Below, one piece after another: positions 33,819-46,554 of a stretch of 64,000 bases of DNA (within the stretch, counting starts at the first letter, position 1; each line of letters starts with the position of its first letter). The translations under genes and the position numbers were made by a program. The notes under the pieces are model-generated. The model made no database searches and was not told where the DNA came from. It worked only from the letters and a program-made list of their open reading frames with translations. Where the stretch lies: NCBI GenBank assembly GCA_963853835.1, contig OY970820.1, forward strand, positions 16,047,373-16,111,372, given 5' to 3'. The DNA is from Calendula officinalis. Its lineage: Eukaryota > Streptophyta > Magnoliopsida > Asterales > Asteraceae.

Positions 33819-35015
33819 GGGTAAATTACAGTTTTTGTCCCTGACCTATGGCCGATTCGGGGTTTTTGTCCCTAATGTTTTTTTGTCGGTTTTTTTGTCC
33901 CTTAAGTTTTTCAAATTCTGGAAATTTGTCCTTCCGTCCAATTTTGACCGTTAAGTGACTAAAAATGCAAAAACAATAAGGGTATTTTCGTCTTTTTTCC
34001 TCATTCTTCATATTCTTCAAGAAACCCAGATCTGTCCCCTTCTTGAATCTGAAATCAGACAAAATCACAAAATCAAAAACCCTAATATATAAATTACAGA
34101 GTATGTTTGTTTCTCTATCTTTGTTGCTCCATCATACGTGCAAAGTCCTCAAAACAAAAAATCACTTCAAGGAAAGAACAAGGAAAGAACACAAAAAATC
34201 TATGATGGAGCAACAAGGAAAGAACACAAAAAATCTTCAACTAACAATCACTTCAAGCTGCAATTTCGAGATGAATCCTCCGTAACAATCGAGCTGCAAT
34301 TTCAATTTCACCTGCAATTTCACAGATTCGGGGAAGACGACTGAAGAAAACGACGACCGCACCTCCCCGGTCGTCTTCTCCGACTAGAACCTGCAACATC
34401 TTTATTTCTGGCTGTTATTTCTCACCTGCAACAGCTAGAACGGGGAAACGGGTTCACATTTCAGCTTAACGGTAAATCTAGATCTGAGTTGCAATTTGAA
34501 CGGACTCCAGAGCTTGAATTAAGTTTACCAATTTGAACGGAAAAAAGCCCTAAAACAAGACGATCATCAGCACCGTCGTAATCATTCCGTCGTGATCCGT
34601 ATCAAAAAACTCAAACGCACCTCTAATTTCACTGTCACATGACGGCGGACCAAACGCCGAGCTAATAACACCAAATTCCGTTAAACTTATGCTTCCGTCG
34701 CCGTCTCAATCGAGATTTGTGTAATTTGGAAGATGAAAAATTGCAAAGATGACGGTTTAGATTGATGTTTTTTTACAATTAGGGTTTCAAATCAGAATTA
34801 GGGTTTAATTGGGGAAGAACACATAAATGAGGAAGATGATGCAAGGGTAATTTGGGGAAATTGACAAAAAAATCGTCAGTTAACGGTCAAAATTGGATGG
34901 AAGGACAAATTTACAGAATTTGAAAAACTTAAGGGATAAAAAAACCGACAAAAAAACATTAGGGACAAAAACCCTGAATCGGCCATAGGTCAGGGACAAA
35001 AACTGTAATTTACCC
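33819..35015. mobile_element. Pack-MULE (non-autonomous Mutator-like element)
   Basis: TIRs of about 150 bp (GGGTAAATTACAGTTTTTGT inwards from both ends, with repeated 'gtccctg/gtccct' words) are flanked by the 9-bp duplication TTTTATTTT (33810-33818, 35016-35024); the duplication is low complexity but exact. The interior has no transposase and contains a fragment of an EF-hand gene. Confidence 0.85.
34564..34711 (-). pseudogene. Captured EF-hand (calmodulin-like) gene fragment
   Basis: Reading the minus strand from 34711 gives an EF-hand loop with a stop at position 2 (D*DGDGSISLTEF), then GVISSAFGPPSCDSEIRGAF and a second loop (FFDTDHDGMIT). The spacing and sequence of the two loops fit plant calmodulin-like/calcium-binding proteins. 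The reading is open for about 45 codons after the stop and is lost on both sides. It lies in the middle of the MULE, as expected for a gene piece acquired by a Pack-MULE. Confidence 0.75.
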
Positions 35016-35069
35016 TTTTATTTTTTTTTGCAAACGGCAAATATATTAAAAAACAACATGAGACGTATA

Positions 35070-35380
35070 CTTCCTCTGATTCAAAATAAGTGACACACTT
35101 TGGGTTTAACGGTTTTTGAGGCAAAATATTATAAATGATGATTAAGTTAGGTTAATTGGATGGTTAGTGGTGAATGAGTCTCACACATTTTGAATAAAGT
35201 GGAGTTAAAGATGTTTAAAAGTAAAAAGTAAGGGTAGAGGATTTATTTCACTTTGTTAAAGTAGATAATTAGTGGGTGTGGGATCCACTATTTTTTGCCA
35301 AATAAGGTAATTTTTCGAAGTATGTCACTTATTTTAAATCACCCTAAAAAAGTGTGTCACTTATTTTGAATAGGAGGAAG
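35070..35380. mobile_element. Stowaway-type MITE (family 1)
   Basis: Ends CTTCCTCTGATTCAAAATAAG and the inverse, with TA on both sides (35068-35069 and 35381-35382). The same family is at 46555-46868. Confidence 0.88.
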
Positions 35381-35382
35381 TA

Positions 35383-36074
35383 TTAACAAAACCTTACTAA
35401 GTAGCAACTTTAATTCTAGTAAAGAAAATAAATTTTAAGAAAACCTAACTTAATACAGATTAAATATATGTAGTGGTGGGGGAGCGGCTCTAGCCTCCTG
35501 TTATCACTCAATATTGAAGTACTAAATGGTTTATGAAGAATCTACGGCCAACAGGCAATAACCGCGTGCACAAACAATTAAAACCCATCAACTAACAATT
35601 AAAAGTTAAAACCCATCAACATTTTAATATACATAGAATGTAAAACCCATTATCTTTCACAAATTAGCCAATCAGCCTCTTCATAAAATAGTCAATCAGT
35701 CTCCTATGAACTCATTTGAATCCCAATTGTATTATAGATAGAATAACTTGGTACAAATTTATTGTTTTACATTACATCTTAGATTTGCTTCGTCATAGCT
35801 CGCCAAGATTCAAAAGTCTTTCCCGGCAAGTTTTAACAAACTCGCTGGAGATTCTCCCTAAAAATGACCAAAAAAGGAAAGAAATTAAAAAAGAGTTTTT
35901 TAGTTATTTTAGATAAAAATAAACGAAAAACATGAAATTTGACAAACACAAGGGTAAAAATCAGGAAATAGAAAGTTTGAGTATAACATCATAAAATTCA
36001 AAATATCACAGAAATAACTTTTGTAATTTATTCAAAATAATATATAGATGTATAGAACTGAGAAATGTTCAAAC
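35383..36074. other. Non-coding spacer
   Basis: Nothing recognisable apart from short A-rich tracts. Confidence 0.5.
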
Positions 36075-36645
36075 TAGTTCTTAAATTTTGTGTAGTTTAA
36101 ATAGACAAAATTCATTCATTGAGGAATAAGATCTAATAGTCAAGATTAATCACATATTTTATACATTAAAGTATATTTTGGTCATTTGGCACTTCAAAAA
36201 AGTTAGATATTTTTTATTTTAAAATTATTTTATTATTTTATATTTTAATATTATTTCATTATTTTATTTTCGTTAAAAATAATATTATTTGATAATTACG
36301 TGTTTATAACACAATACATCATGTGTTATTAATCTTTCTTATTTTCTTTAAAAACAATACATAATGTGTTATTAACGAAAAGAACGTCAATTTTTTTCTT
36401 TTTTTAATACAATACATCATGTTTTCCTATTATACAATCATATTTGATTATCACATTATGTGTTATTAATGAAAAAAAAATTAAAAAAAATAATGATATA
36501 ATAATAATAAATAAATAATTTAAATCTAAAATAAATAATTTCTCTCCGTGTAAAAATTATATGATTAATCTTGACTATTACTTATAATAAATCAATGATT
36601 GATATTTATCTTTTGGGCTTACATAATAATTAAAGACTATCTTAG
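36075..36645. repeat. AT-rich inverted-repeat element
   Basis: The outer 130 bases at each end are inverted copies ('agatctaatagtcaagattaa' type words left, their complement right), around a centre of A/T runs and 'acatcatgtgttatt'. Related copies are at 37865/46077 and 46988-47833. It could fold into a long hairpin. Confidence 0.65.
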
Positions 36646-37001
36646 ATACAACCCATATAGAAAAGATTCGTAAACCAACTTAAAATTAGAAAAAAACTAA
36701 TATATGTGGTGATAATTTAATAAATTTAAAAATACTCGTCAATAAGATTCATATCATGAATATTCTGTCGGTTTGAAGCTTTCTATTCATTATCCAAGTT
36801 GAACAAATATTTAAAGGTCCATCCCTACTTTAGGTTGTGTTGTTAGTTAATTATTTAATTATGTTGGCTTATGGTGGATTGTTTTTCCTTTGTTCACGAT
36901 GAAAAAGTACTTGAAGGAATATCTCTACTTTAAAGTTGGCTATTAATTAATTGCATTAAATTGATTTATGATGATGTATTTATTTTGTATAATAAATAGA
37001 G
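36646..37001. other. Non-coding spacer
   Basis: Holds two diverged copies of a 90-base unit (near 36800 and 36900, sharing 'tctctacttta' and 'gttaattaatt' words). Confidence 0.45.
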
Positions 37002-37820
37002 GAGTAAATTACTATTTTTGTCCCTGTGGTTTGGCTGTTTTTGCGTTTTTGTCCCTGTGCTTTTTTTTCTATTTTTTTGTCCATAAGGTATGCAAAATTC
37101 CGTTTTTTTGTCCTTCCGTCCAATTTCTGTCGTTAACTAACGTGAAATGCCAAAAAAATAGGGGTACTTTCGCCTTTTTCTTTTTTCCATTTTAATTTTT
37201 CTTTTTTCTCTTTTTCTTTTTCATCTTCATCCTCTCTTCTTCCCTGCAACCCATAAACACTCATCTCCTTCATCCTCTCTTCTTCCGTGCAACCCATAAA
37301 CACTCATCTTTTGGTAGCCGGAGAAGATGACCATGGTTGCAGGCGGTGGCTGGATCTTGTTATCTCCGACGAGTGTTCACTGATGGATCTGAGGATGCCA
37401 CAAATGTACATAATAGATATTTTGTTGAAGAAGGTACGGAATCAATATTTTGAAATGATGAAGTCGATATGTTTGGTTTTCATATTTTGTTGTTTGTGTT
37501 ATGTCTTGCTTGTGTTCTTTCTTAATATTTTGATGAATGATGTTGATGAAGAAGGTCAGGGACGATGGAAGGGGATGATATATTGAAATCTGAGAAGGGG
37601 TTATGAAAGTACAACTCCCCAAGCATAGTGTATAAGTATTTTAAGTAAATGACCAAAACACCCTCACATGTTTTGCATGTGAGGTCAGATAACGACAGAA
37701 AATGGACGGAAGGACAAAAAAAATGGAATTTTGCATACCTCAGGGACAAAAAAAAGTAAAAGCACAGGGACAAAAACGCAGAAACGGCCAAACCACAGGG
37801 ACAAAAACAGTAATTTACTC
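37002..37820. mobile_element. Short MULE with 9-bp target duplication
   Basis: TIRs of about 120 bp start GAGTAAATTACTATTTTTGT (left; the right end is the close inverse) and are flanked by an exact TAAATAGAG at 36993-37001 and 37821-37829. A 45-base unit is duplicated in tandem at 37225-37310. The interior 37310-37560 is less AT-rich and might be captured sequence; I cannot identify it. Confidence 0.85.
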
Positions 37821-37864
37821 TAAATAGAGAATGTTGATTTATTTATAAATCAAACTTTTATATA

Positions 37865-38165
37865 ATTTGAGGGAAACGTTCAAGGAGGTCCATTATTATT
37901 ATGAATTTTAGAGGAACAAATCCTAACCATTAATCAATAAGATCTAATGGTCAAGATTTCATATATTTATACATGAATGGGTATTTTGGTCATTTGACAC
38001 TTGTTAAAAATTTTGATTTTTTGATTTTATCTTTTATTTTGATTTTTGATTTTTTTTATCTTTTATTTTTTATTTTATTTATTTATTTATTATTATTATT
38101 TTCATTAATAATTACGTGTAGTACTTAATCATATGTGATTTATTATTATTATTTTCATTGATAGT
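37865..38165. repeat. Inverted-repeat element, left half
   Basis: It starts near GTTCAAGGAGGTCCAT and has the family words 'gatctaatggtcaagatt' and 'tattttggtcatttg'. The matching right half is at 46077-46337, so the gypsy element between them was inserted into it. Confidence 0.6.
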
Positions 38166-39658
38166 TCTGTTTGTTACGTTTATTAGCACAACAAATCTTT
38201 ATTTCGCGTTACGCATTCACGATTATCTCTTGATTAAATCATATCTGGGTATTAACCCTCATTTTGGTTTACTCATAGCATATTTGGTATTATCATTACC
38301 CTATAACAGTTTTGTCGTTAAATAAAATTCTCATTAAGTTCGTAGTGAATAAATTTCGTAAATTCTCTTGCCGCTTAACTCGTTAAAGAACTCATTTTGG
38401 TTTTTCTTTTTTTTTTATTTGTTTTTTTTTTTCTTGTTCAATTAAAGATGTTTAAATTTTGAAACTTTTATTAACTTTGTTTAAAATTTATCTCTTACTC
38501 TATTAATAGATCTCAGTAATCAAGCATATTTATTCAACACAATAAATAATTAGATCAAACATCTTGACTCAAATTAGTAGTTAGTTACAAATCTAAATAT
38601 AATTTTCCATTTAATTCGTTTTAAATAAATTAATTTTCTCTTGATTTTTATTTTTTTACTTTCTCATAATTCATAACTTCTCATTAATTATTTTCAATCA
38701 CATTATTGGATTCTTATTCTCTATTCTCAATTATATGAATTAAATTATTCTTAATCATTCTTACTTAATTATTATCTTAGGTTTTTGACCAATTAATATT
38801 ACTCATTTAACAATTCCTCATTAGTGATCCTCACTCAATTTGGTTTAATAAACCTTCACTTGATTTGTTTGGACAACTCCTTTCAACTTAAATTAATAAT
38901 CTCTTATTTCATTGTTTATTATATTCACATAAATCTCAATTTAGTGATGCTTTCACATACTCCTTATCACTTAACATTTTCCCTTATTTTCTCATTTATT
39001 TCGCTTTGACGATTGTTCAATCATTCTCGATGTATTAATAACTCAAATGAGTCATTTAATGAATTCAACCCAATTTGATTTATTGTCTCTCTCTTGACAT
39101 GTTTTGATAACTCTTTATCAATTCGTGTTTGATGATTCTCTTATTCAATTAGTTGCACTGTTTTCTCATATATAATAATTGAGGGTTTCATGATACTTAG
39201 ATGATTGACGAATGATCTCCTTGAATCTTTTTTGAAACATAGGCATGAGTCCTGTGCGTATAATAATAGGGGCCCTCTATTATTAGCCGCACCTACCCTT
39301 GTCATGGTTTCGAGCCAGTTTCAAAAATTCCACGATCTGCCATCCTTATACCATCCACATAATCAAGTAGTTCACAACAGTACATATAGTATATATACAT
39401 ATATAGTCGTACAATTCGCGCTCATCTCGAGTTAATTTTATTTTATTCTCTTAGTAATCAATGTCACTCGCGACGTTTTTAATAAGCTAAATAACTCATA
39501 AATAAGTACTAGAGGCATAAGGTCGTTGTGATGCGCTGCTTCTCGATTTGAATTTGGACTCATTTTAGAAAAAACACTGTTGAAAACTCATTTTGAAAAC
39601 TCGTGTTTCGACTTGAGTTTAGAATCCACCCCTTGTGAACCCAATTCTCTCAAGCCAG

Positions 39659-39674
39659 AGCTCTGATACCAACT
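39659..39674 (-). other. Primer binding site
   Basis: AGTTGGTATCAGAGCT on the minus strand directly after the LTR end; tRNA-Met type. Confidence 0.8.
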
Positions 39675-39727
39675 TGTAACATCCCAAAAATCAGAGGAAA
39701 TTTAAAATTTTTAATTAATAAAACATA

Positions 39728-39991
39728 CTCCCTCCGTCCCTTAATAAAGTTCCCATTTCTATCAAAATACTTGTCCCAAAATAAAGTTCTCATTTTTCAA
39801 ATTAGAGGGACCCACTCAATAAAATAATATTATTACCATGTACTTCACCACTAACTATCTTTAAAAAACACTTTCTCTCTCCAAAATAACCTTATATTTT
39901 AATCAAATTTATTATCAAGACCCCACCACTAACTAACTCCTAAAAACTTGTGCCCAATTGAAATGAGAACTTTATTAAGGGACGGAGGGAG
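39728..39991. mobile_element. Stowaway-type MITE (family 2)
   Basis: CTCCCTCCGTCCCTTAATAAAG and its inverse form the ends, flanked by TA. Same family and same length (264 bp) as 45779-46042. Confidence 0.92.
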
Positions 39992-41818
39992 TATTAATTT
40001 TCTCAAAGTACAAGTAACTCAAAGGTCCCAATTCATTAATCAAAATATAAAAACCGTCCCGTGGTTTAAATGCGGAATAATTAAAGGTTTTGAAAACAAA
40101 ACATGTTTAACTCGAAATAAATGTTTTAATCCAAATCCATAAATATAAAAATAGAAACGCAGCTCATCAACCACTGACCTTCCCTTTGCCCTTGCTAGTA
40201 CCTGTAAAATGGGAGGAGTGATTGGGGTCAGCAACCGCTGAGTGAATAATATCAAAATAAACAAGTAATTACAAACAACTCAAGCCACATAAGTGATCCC
40301 TAGAGACTCTACTCAATTCTCAATTGCTCAAGTTTATTTTCTCAGATTTTAAATTTATATAGCGCGCTTGTGTAAATCGGGTCGAGAGATCAACCTCGCC
40401 CCTCCTTACACCAGAATGCCACTCAGGCTACCACTCAGAATTGCCACTCAGGCTACCACTCAGATTTATTATTATTGTTATGTTTTCAACTTATAACATA
40501 AACCACTCAGATCACCCTAACACATAGTAACACATAATGACTCTGTACCGGCTCAGATACTCGGCACGTCTGTCTCAGATCAGTGGTAAGTAAATGCAAC
40601 AACTAGCAACTCAGATAACGGATCAATCACACAGAAAGTAAAAGCAGATCAACAGTTAACCACTTAAGCCAAGCACGTATCGTTATAACTGAATACAAGG
40701 TGAGAATACTCAAGCTCAATCAACAAGGCAATTCACAACACATAGCACAAAATCATGGATCGAAAGTAAGTACAAGTTTATAGTGAGATTACCCACCTCG
40801 AATAACCGTAAGCTCCTAAGTATCCTCGGGACTGAAGAGCGTCTCTAACCGGTCCTAGAAGGTCCTACAATGTACAAGGAAGCTCGGGTTAGGATTAGGC
40901 TCAAAGGTTGTTTCAGGCGAAACTAAACAGCACTCAGCACTTTCGCGGGAACGGCTATAACTCTCAAACCGCTGACTAGATATTATTCAAATTTTTACAG
41001 TAGTTAAATGACTCAGAGGAATACAATTTTACAGAAGGCTTCGAAAGCTAGATCCAAACATAAAAGGCTCAAAACAGGCTCGCGAGACAGAATAGCTGAA
41101 TAGAAAACTATCCAGCGAAGGTTTACGAAAACATCAGTAACTTTTCAGTCGTAAATCAGATTAACGAGCCGTCAGCGTCGTTGGAAAGAGGACTCAGAAA
41201 ACTAGAAACTAGCACGGGCCAAAAATCCAGAAACGTATCTTAAGTGTGACAAAAACGGACTCGAAGTCAGATTATAGTTTCTGCCCAAAATTCAGCATTA
41301 TGTTTAAAACCCGTTTTGAATCCCGACATCAACCCGCTCGTTCCCGAGGCACCGGACAGCCCCGAAACTCATTTATCACAGAATCTCCTTTTCACAATAA
41401 TCAAATAAATTTGTTTAGAAAACTTCTCGGTTTAAGGAAACCAAGAACCTTAAGGTTCGGTTCATAGTTACCAGATTCGGGGTTCGTTCCGGTACAAAAA
41501 GGGAAACGGGTACACGATTCGCAAGGGTTGCACGTTTCCGATTCGGCGGGGGTAGGTTCATTTCGGTACGATCCGGTACGATCTGGTTCGTTCCGGTTCG
41601 TCCCGGTACGATGTAATAGAAACGATGATGATAATATACATGATATCCATTATTACATTAACCATACTTCAATTTCATTAACCAAAAACCATAATTCATT
41701 TCCAAAATAACCATTAACCATAGTACCATACAAAAGAAACAGGAAGTCATAAACTTAAAAAAACCCAAATACAAACAGAAACTTAAAAACAGAAATACAA
41801 ATTTAAAGACATAAACAA

Positions 41819-43983
41819 TTACTCTAATCGTTGTCTTTTTCCATTCTCATTCTCCATGGCTTCATCATCCAAGTTCTCCCAAACCATGTCTTGTAATCGT
41901 GCACTTGAACCTTCTATGAATGTGTCTTCGGGATTTATGTCCCACTTTTTATGTGGGCCGGATTGATAGGATTCCGAAAAACGAGATTGGAGTCGAATGT
42001 TGGAGTGAATGAAAACCAATTTATCGGCTCTTTTGCAATTTAACCGATTTCTCTTCACATTATGGATGTACGAATACGTACTCCAATTTCTTTCCGCGGA
42101 CGAGCTACTTATCGGTTGCGAAAGTACCTTCTTTGCTACTTCGGCTAATTCTGGTGTTTCGGCTCCATACGTTGACCACCAATCTATCGGGTCCATTGTG
42201 ACGGCATCCGCTTGTGTTGCCGCCATTGAATATATTCCTTTCTTCATGTGGAATGTCGCGAATTGAGCTCGTAACAGTCGTTCCTCTTCTTCATTTTCAG
42301 AAACTCTTTTGAAGGTCTCCATAACACCAACCACAACCTCTTTGTCTTGATTCGGTGGTTGTCTTTTAATACCACCAGGAGCCAATTTTTCAAGATAATG
42401 TTTATCATAGAATCTCGGGTTTAATGCAAACCCCAAACAATGTAGTGGTATTGTCATTTTCTCCCACCTAATTAGGACTATTTTCTCAACTTGTAAGTAG
42501 TAGCTAGAATATACGTTTTCTTTCATAATGTCTTTTATTTCACCAAGCATATTATCCATTCTTTCATAAATTTCACCCATTTTAGGGCCTTCACCATCAC
42601 AAAACTTAACTAGTCGGAAAATAGGTTTAGTAATAGCCAATACATTACCAACATCATCCCAAAAATCATCATTTTTAATTGTATCCATTATTTTGGCCCC
42701 CATAATTCTAGTGTTATCGTCCCCCTTTTGAACCCATTCCCGCCAAGAATTAAGGACAATTGTGGTGGCAAGAGCCTTTCTACAATCCATAATTCGTTTT
42801 AACAATATGTAATGTGATGCAAAACGGGTTTGTGCAACTTTTAATAACTCTAACTTTGAATTTTCTCTAAATATAGACAAGGCATGCGTGTGATTAAGAA
42901 AATATTTAACAATTTCCTTTCCTCTTTTATAAGTGTTATGTAACCAATATAACTCTTTTGCCAAATCTTTGAAAATCAAGTTTAAAGTGTGCACACTACA
43001 AGGAGACCAAAAAATATGTTTGTATACCTTCTCGATTTCTTTTCCGGCCGCTTTGCAATTAGTCGCATTATCCGTTACTACTTGAAACACATTACTTGGC
43101 CCAACGTTCTCAACAGCACCAAGTAGATATTTTGAAATCTCCACTCCCGTTTTCTCGACTCCCGAAAAATCATCCGCATACATGAACATGGCACCACGGG
43201 AATTCACGGCTATAACATTGATAAGTGGTCGATGCTTCACATTAGACCATCCATCGGAGACAATGGAAACTCCTTGTGTGTACCATGTATCTTTAACCGG
43301 TGTGAGATCTTTCTCAACATCCCTTACACACTCATCAAGTAAAACGGTCCTCGCCTTTTCACACGATGGAGGTTTGTATCCATCAGGTGCTCTCTTAATG
43401 GCGCGGACCATTTCAAGAAATTGAGGGTTCCGCAAAACATTGAACAGAATCCCATTTGCACATAAACCTCGAATGATTTTTAAGTCAACCGCGTTTCTCT
43501 CCATTATGGAAAATGATTCTTCAATCCGTTTCTTAGAAGGGTTTTTTGAAAGAACCGAATTTTTTAAGGAACATGAAACCCCTTTTTTTTCTGCTTCTTT
43601 TACCTTTTTCAACAGATTAGAAAGCTTCTCTCGATCCTTAAGCATTGTTGGACACCTTTTAATATCAGCTTTTTTCCCCTCTGTTGGTCCAAAAAATGCG
43701 TATGAATTCTAGTATAAGAGCTAGTGTGATCCTCTCTACAATGCTTGCAAATCCATTTTCTTGAACCACCTGTTGACTTGCCAGCACCAGCAACATAAGT
43801 AATTTCATCTAACAGTGGTTTATTTGGATCCTTAGCTTCACGAACATTTCTTCTTTCACCTTGGTCACCAATTTCCTCGTCATTTACTTCAATAAATCTT
43901 TCTTCTGTTTCATCATCTTCTGGAACAGGGGTATAATTTTTGCCAAACACCATTTTTAAGAAAAGCAAAAAAAAACAACGCAA
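41819..43983 (-). pseudogene. hAT transposase with a single frameshift
   Basis: The first part (43983-43690) has a BED-type zinc finger (WICKHCREDHTSSYTRIHTHF). The rest (to 41819) has the DUF659 block with VSIVSDGWSN (first catalytic Asp) and VVTDNATNCKAAG (second), and ends with the hAT dimerisation block (DPIDWWSTYGAETPEL, SSSSAERNWSTYSYIHNVKRNRL). The two parts are in different frames; the break fits a one-base loss in a T run at 43691-43696. Nothing else is broken over about 720 codons. Both ATGs (43983 and 43953) lie within reach of a TATA box at 44055-44061; the second begins MVFGKNY. If the lesion is a sequencing error, this would be an intact transposase. Confidence 0.9.
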
Positions 43984-44054
43984 ACAGAAATGGGGTAGAA
44001 ATCAGGTGGGTATTTTTTTTTCTGGATATGGAATATGTAAACCATTCGTATATA

Positions 44055-44061
44055 ATTTATA
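44055..44061 (-). promoter_or_regulatory. TATA box of the hAT transposase gene
   Basis: CTCTATAAATTATA on the minus strand, 70-100 bases before the two candidate ATGs. Confidence 0.5.
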
Positions 44062-45778
44062 GAGATAGAAATGAGAAGAAATCATTGCAAGGAAAACCAA
44101 TTTTATGAATCGTCACCTTGGAAAGGTCGTCTAGCAGTTTAGGTCACCGAAGAGTCGTCACTTTTTCCCGCCTGTATCAAATCTGTATCAAATCCGACTC
44201 CGATTCACTCAAATTGGATTTAATTCGTGAATTTTCTGGGTTCGATTCTATGATTGCAACACACAGAAACGCGAATCGCCCTCCGTTTGCACTTCGATTT
44301 CATCGATTTGGGGTCGACGCATAATCAATTCGGGTACGCATCTTTTTCGAATCGAACACCGAATCCTTGTATGTGCGGTTCGCTTTCGTACCCCGATTGG
44401 GTACGAAACGAACGGAAACAGATTCATGAGTTTTTTAGCGAATCTGGTAACTATGGTTCGGTTTCCGTTTCTCGGTTAAACAAAACGTTGAGTTATAATC
44501 ATCAAGCTTTTTACCCAACCCGACACTTATAAATTCAGTTGATTCACCAACAATAAACCAAAATGATATCTACTCTAGACCCGGAATGAAGCACGAATTT
44601 TTTTAAAGACATATGAACCAAGATTTTTCACCATTCATTCAAAAAAAGCGTAAGTATTAAATGAGTTGCAGCCTGATATTAAAATGACCGTATCTCACAA
44701 ACCGTAATCCCGATTAACGAGCGGTCAGCGGCCAAGGTTAGCTAATTCGATGGACTACAATTGTATAGAAGACCAGCAGCCTAAAATCTGACTCTAACAT
44801 GGTCTAAAACAGGTCCGAATTGGCGAACAGAAACTGCCAGCACAAACCAAGAAATTAACAAGACGAACAAAACGAAGATACAAAACGATATACGATTAAC
44901 AAAAATCCGAGGGGCTCGGTCTCAATCCCGACATTACACAACAAACCTGCAACAATAGATTAGGCTCGAGAATCACAATGACTAGAAGAAAAACGAAACA
45001 AAAGTAAAGTAGGACTACCGAACAGATTACAGAAGAGATCCAGCTCTCAATTTGCTCGATCCACACTTCCACTTATCACGACTTGGGATTTTTGTTCATA
45101 ATCTGCTCAAGAGAAAAGGTAGAATTCATCTACATATTTGCTGACCATCCCCTTAATTTCCATGTGGTGGGTCCGTCACCACATAAGCACCTCAAATCAC
45201 AATTCTTTGTGATTGTTGTCGATTTCAGTACCCATTTGCCAACTTCCAAACTAATTCACCAACATCCACCGACCCATGGATTTTCTTAGCATCTCGGTCA
45301 TAAATTTTCAGACAACACGTATTAATTTAAACTCCCTCTTGGCTGTGAACTTTTCTAGGGACGCAAGGACAAAAGTTGCGGCGAACAAATGATCAAAGGG
45401 ATTAGGGGATAATAGGTTTAGATTAGGCTTTAAGTATCTCCTAATCCGGGCTTTAGGCCTCAAATTTCGATCGGGCTAAGGGATTATTTAAATCTCGGGC
45501 TAAGGGAAAATGAAAAGAAAAGAAATGGGTTTAAAGGTTCACACTTTTTAATCAAACAAACCGCCCAACTCAAAAGAATATCATTCCAATCTTACAATGA
45601 ACTAACCGGTCCCAACCCGAGACGAACTATTTAATAACGTTTAATAATATACGATCGTCTATTAAACCATAAAGTGTCTAAACAATTAAAATGTTTAAAT
45701 AATACGAACCGTCTAACTTCGTTATAATTAATTTACTAATTATTCATTTTTAACTTAAATATGACTATTAGATTAATA

Positions 45779-46042
45779 CTCCCTCCGTCCCTAAATAAAG
45801 TTCACATTTCATCTTTAAGTTTTGTCCCTAAATAAAGTTCCCATTTCTCAAACTTAAAGGACCCACTTAATATAATAATATTATTACCAATACTTTCACC
45901 ACTAACTATCTCTTAAAACACTTTCTCTCTCCAGTCAAACCTTATATTTTATTAAAAAGTAATACTAAATACCCCACCACTAACTATCTCCTAAAATATT
46001 GTGCCCAACACAAATGGGAACTTTATTTAGGAACGGAGGGAG
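45779..46042. mobile_element. Stowaway-type MITE (family 2)
   Basis: Ends CTCCCTCCGTCCCTAAATAAAG and inverse; TA at 45777-45778 and 46043-46044. Confidence 0.92.
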
Positions 46043-46076
46043 TATTATTTAATTATTAAAATTTCAGGGCGTTACA

Positions 46077-46337
46077 TATGCATTCACATTATGTGTTATT
46101 AATGAAATCATAATAATTATTTTTAAATAAAATAAAATAATAATAATAATAATAATAATTCTAAAATTTAAAATAAAAAAATATTATTTTTTATTTTTTT
46201 TAAATGACCAAAATACAACTTAATGTATAAAATATGTGATTAATCTTGACCATTATATCTTATTGATCAATGGTTGAGATTTGTTCTTCGGGACTTCGTA
46301 AAAATGATGGACCTCTTTAAACGCAACTCTATACCTT
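46077..46337. repeat. Inverted-repeat element, right half
   Basis: Contains 'aatcttgaccatta', 'gatcaatggttgagattt' and ends near 'ggacctctttaaacgcaac', the inverse of the left half at 37865-38165. Confidence 0.6.
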
Positions 46338-46554
46338 GATAGTCGATACACCAACTATCTTTCATTCGTAAGCAACACATAACCCTAGTTGAGTTTGGAT
46401 ATTTGATCATGAGTAGTTATTTACAGTGTTATTACTTTAATAATTATCTTTATTAATCTTGTAAAAAATTTAAAAAATCGCCACTACCAACCGCGAAAAC
46501 CGCCATCGCTAAAGCCATTACCACCGATCAATTGATCGCCTCAAAATATAATTA

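Larger units (their letters stand above)
41463..44455 (-). mobile_element. hAT transposon, complete ends
   Basis: Perfect 17-bp TIRs CATAGTTACCAGATTCG with an exact 8-bp duplication GTTCGGTT (41455-41462 and 44456-44463). The 2993-bp element has one transposase gene. The subterminal parts repeat 'ggttcgttccggtacgat' words (41500-41620), likely transposase sites. Confidence 0.93.
38166..46076 (-). mobile_element. Truncated Ty3/gypsy-type element with one long LTR
   Basis: On the minus strand the LTR runs from TGTAACGCCC (46076) to ATGTTACA (39675), followed by a PBS at 39674-39659 and then about 1.5 kb of pyrimidine-rich non-coding interior (38166-39658). No second LTR is found at the left, so the 3' side is lost. 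The style (TGTAAC ends, TTGGTATCAGAGC primer site, non-coding interior) resembles the LARD at 14830-22230. Confidence 0.65.
39675..46076 (-). repeat. Long LTR with three nested insertions
   Basis: Without the nested hAT element and two MITEs it would be about 2.9 kb. Positions 40415-40475 contain the repeated words 'ccactcaggctaccactcag'. The only long ORFs inside belong to the hAT element. Confidence 0.65.

Noticed and set aside
37390..37440. 'MDLRMPQM' in the short MULE, similar to a response-regulator receiver
   Set aside because: Only eight residues; no other receiver motif.
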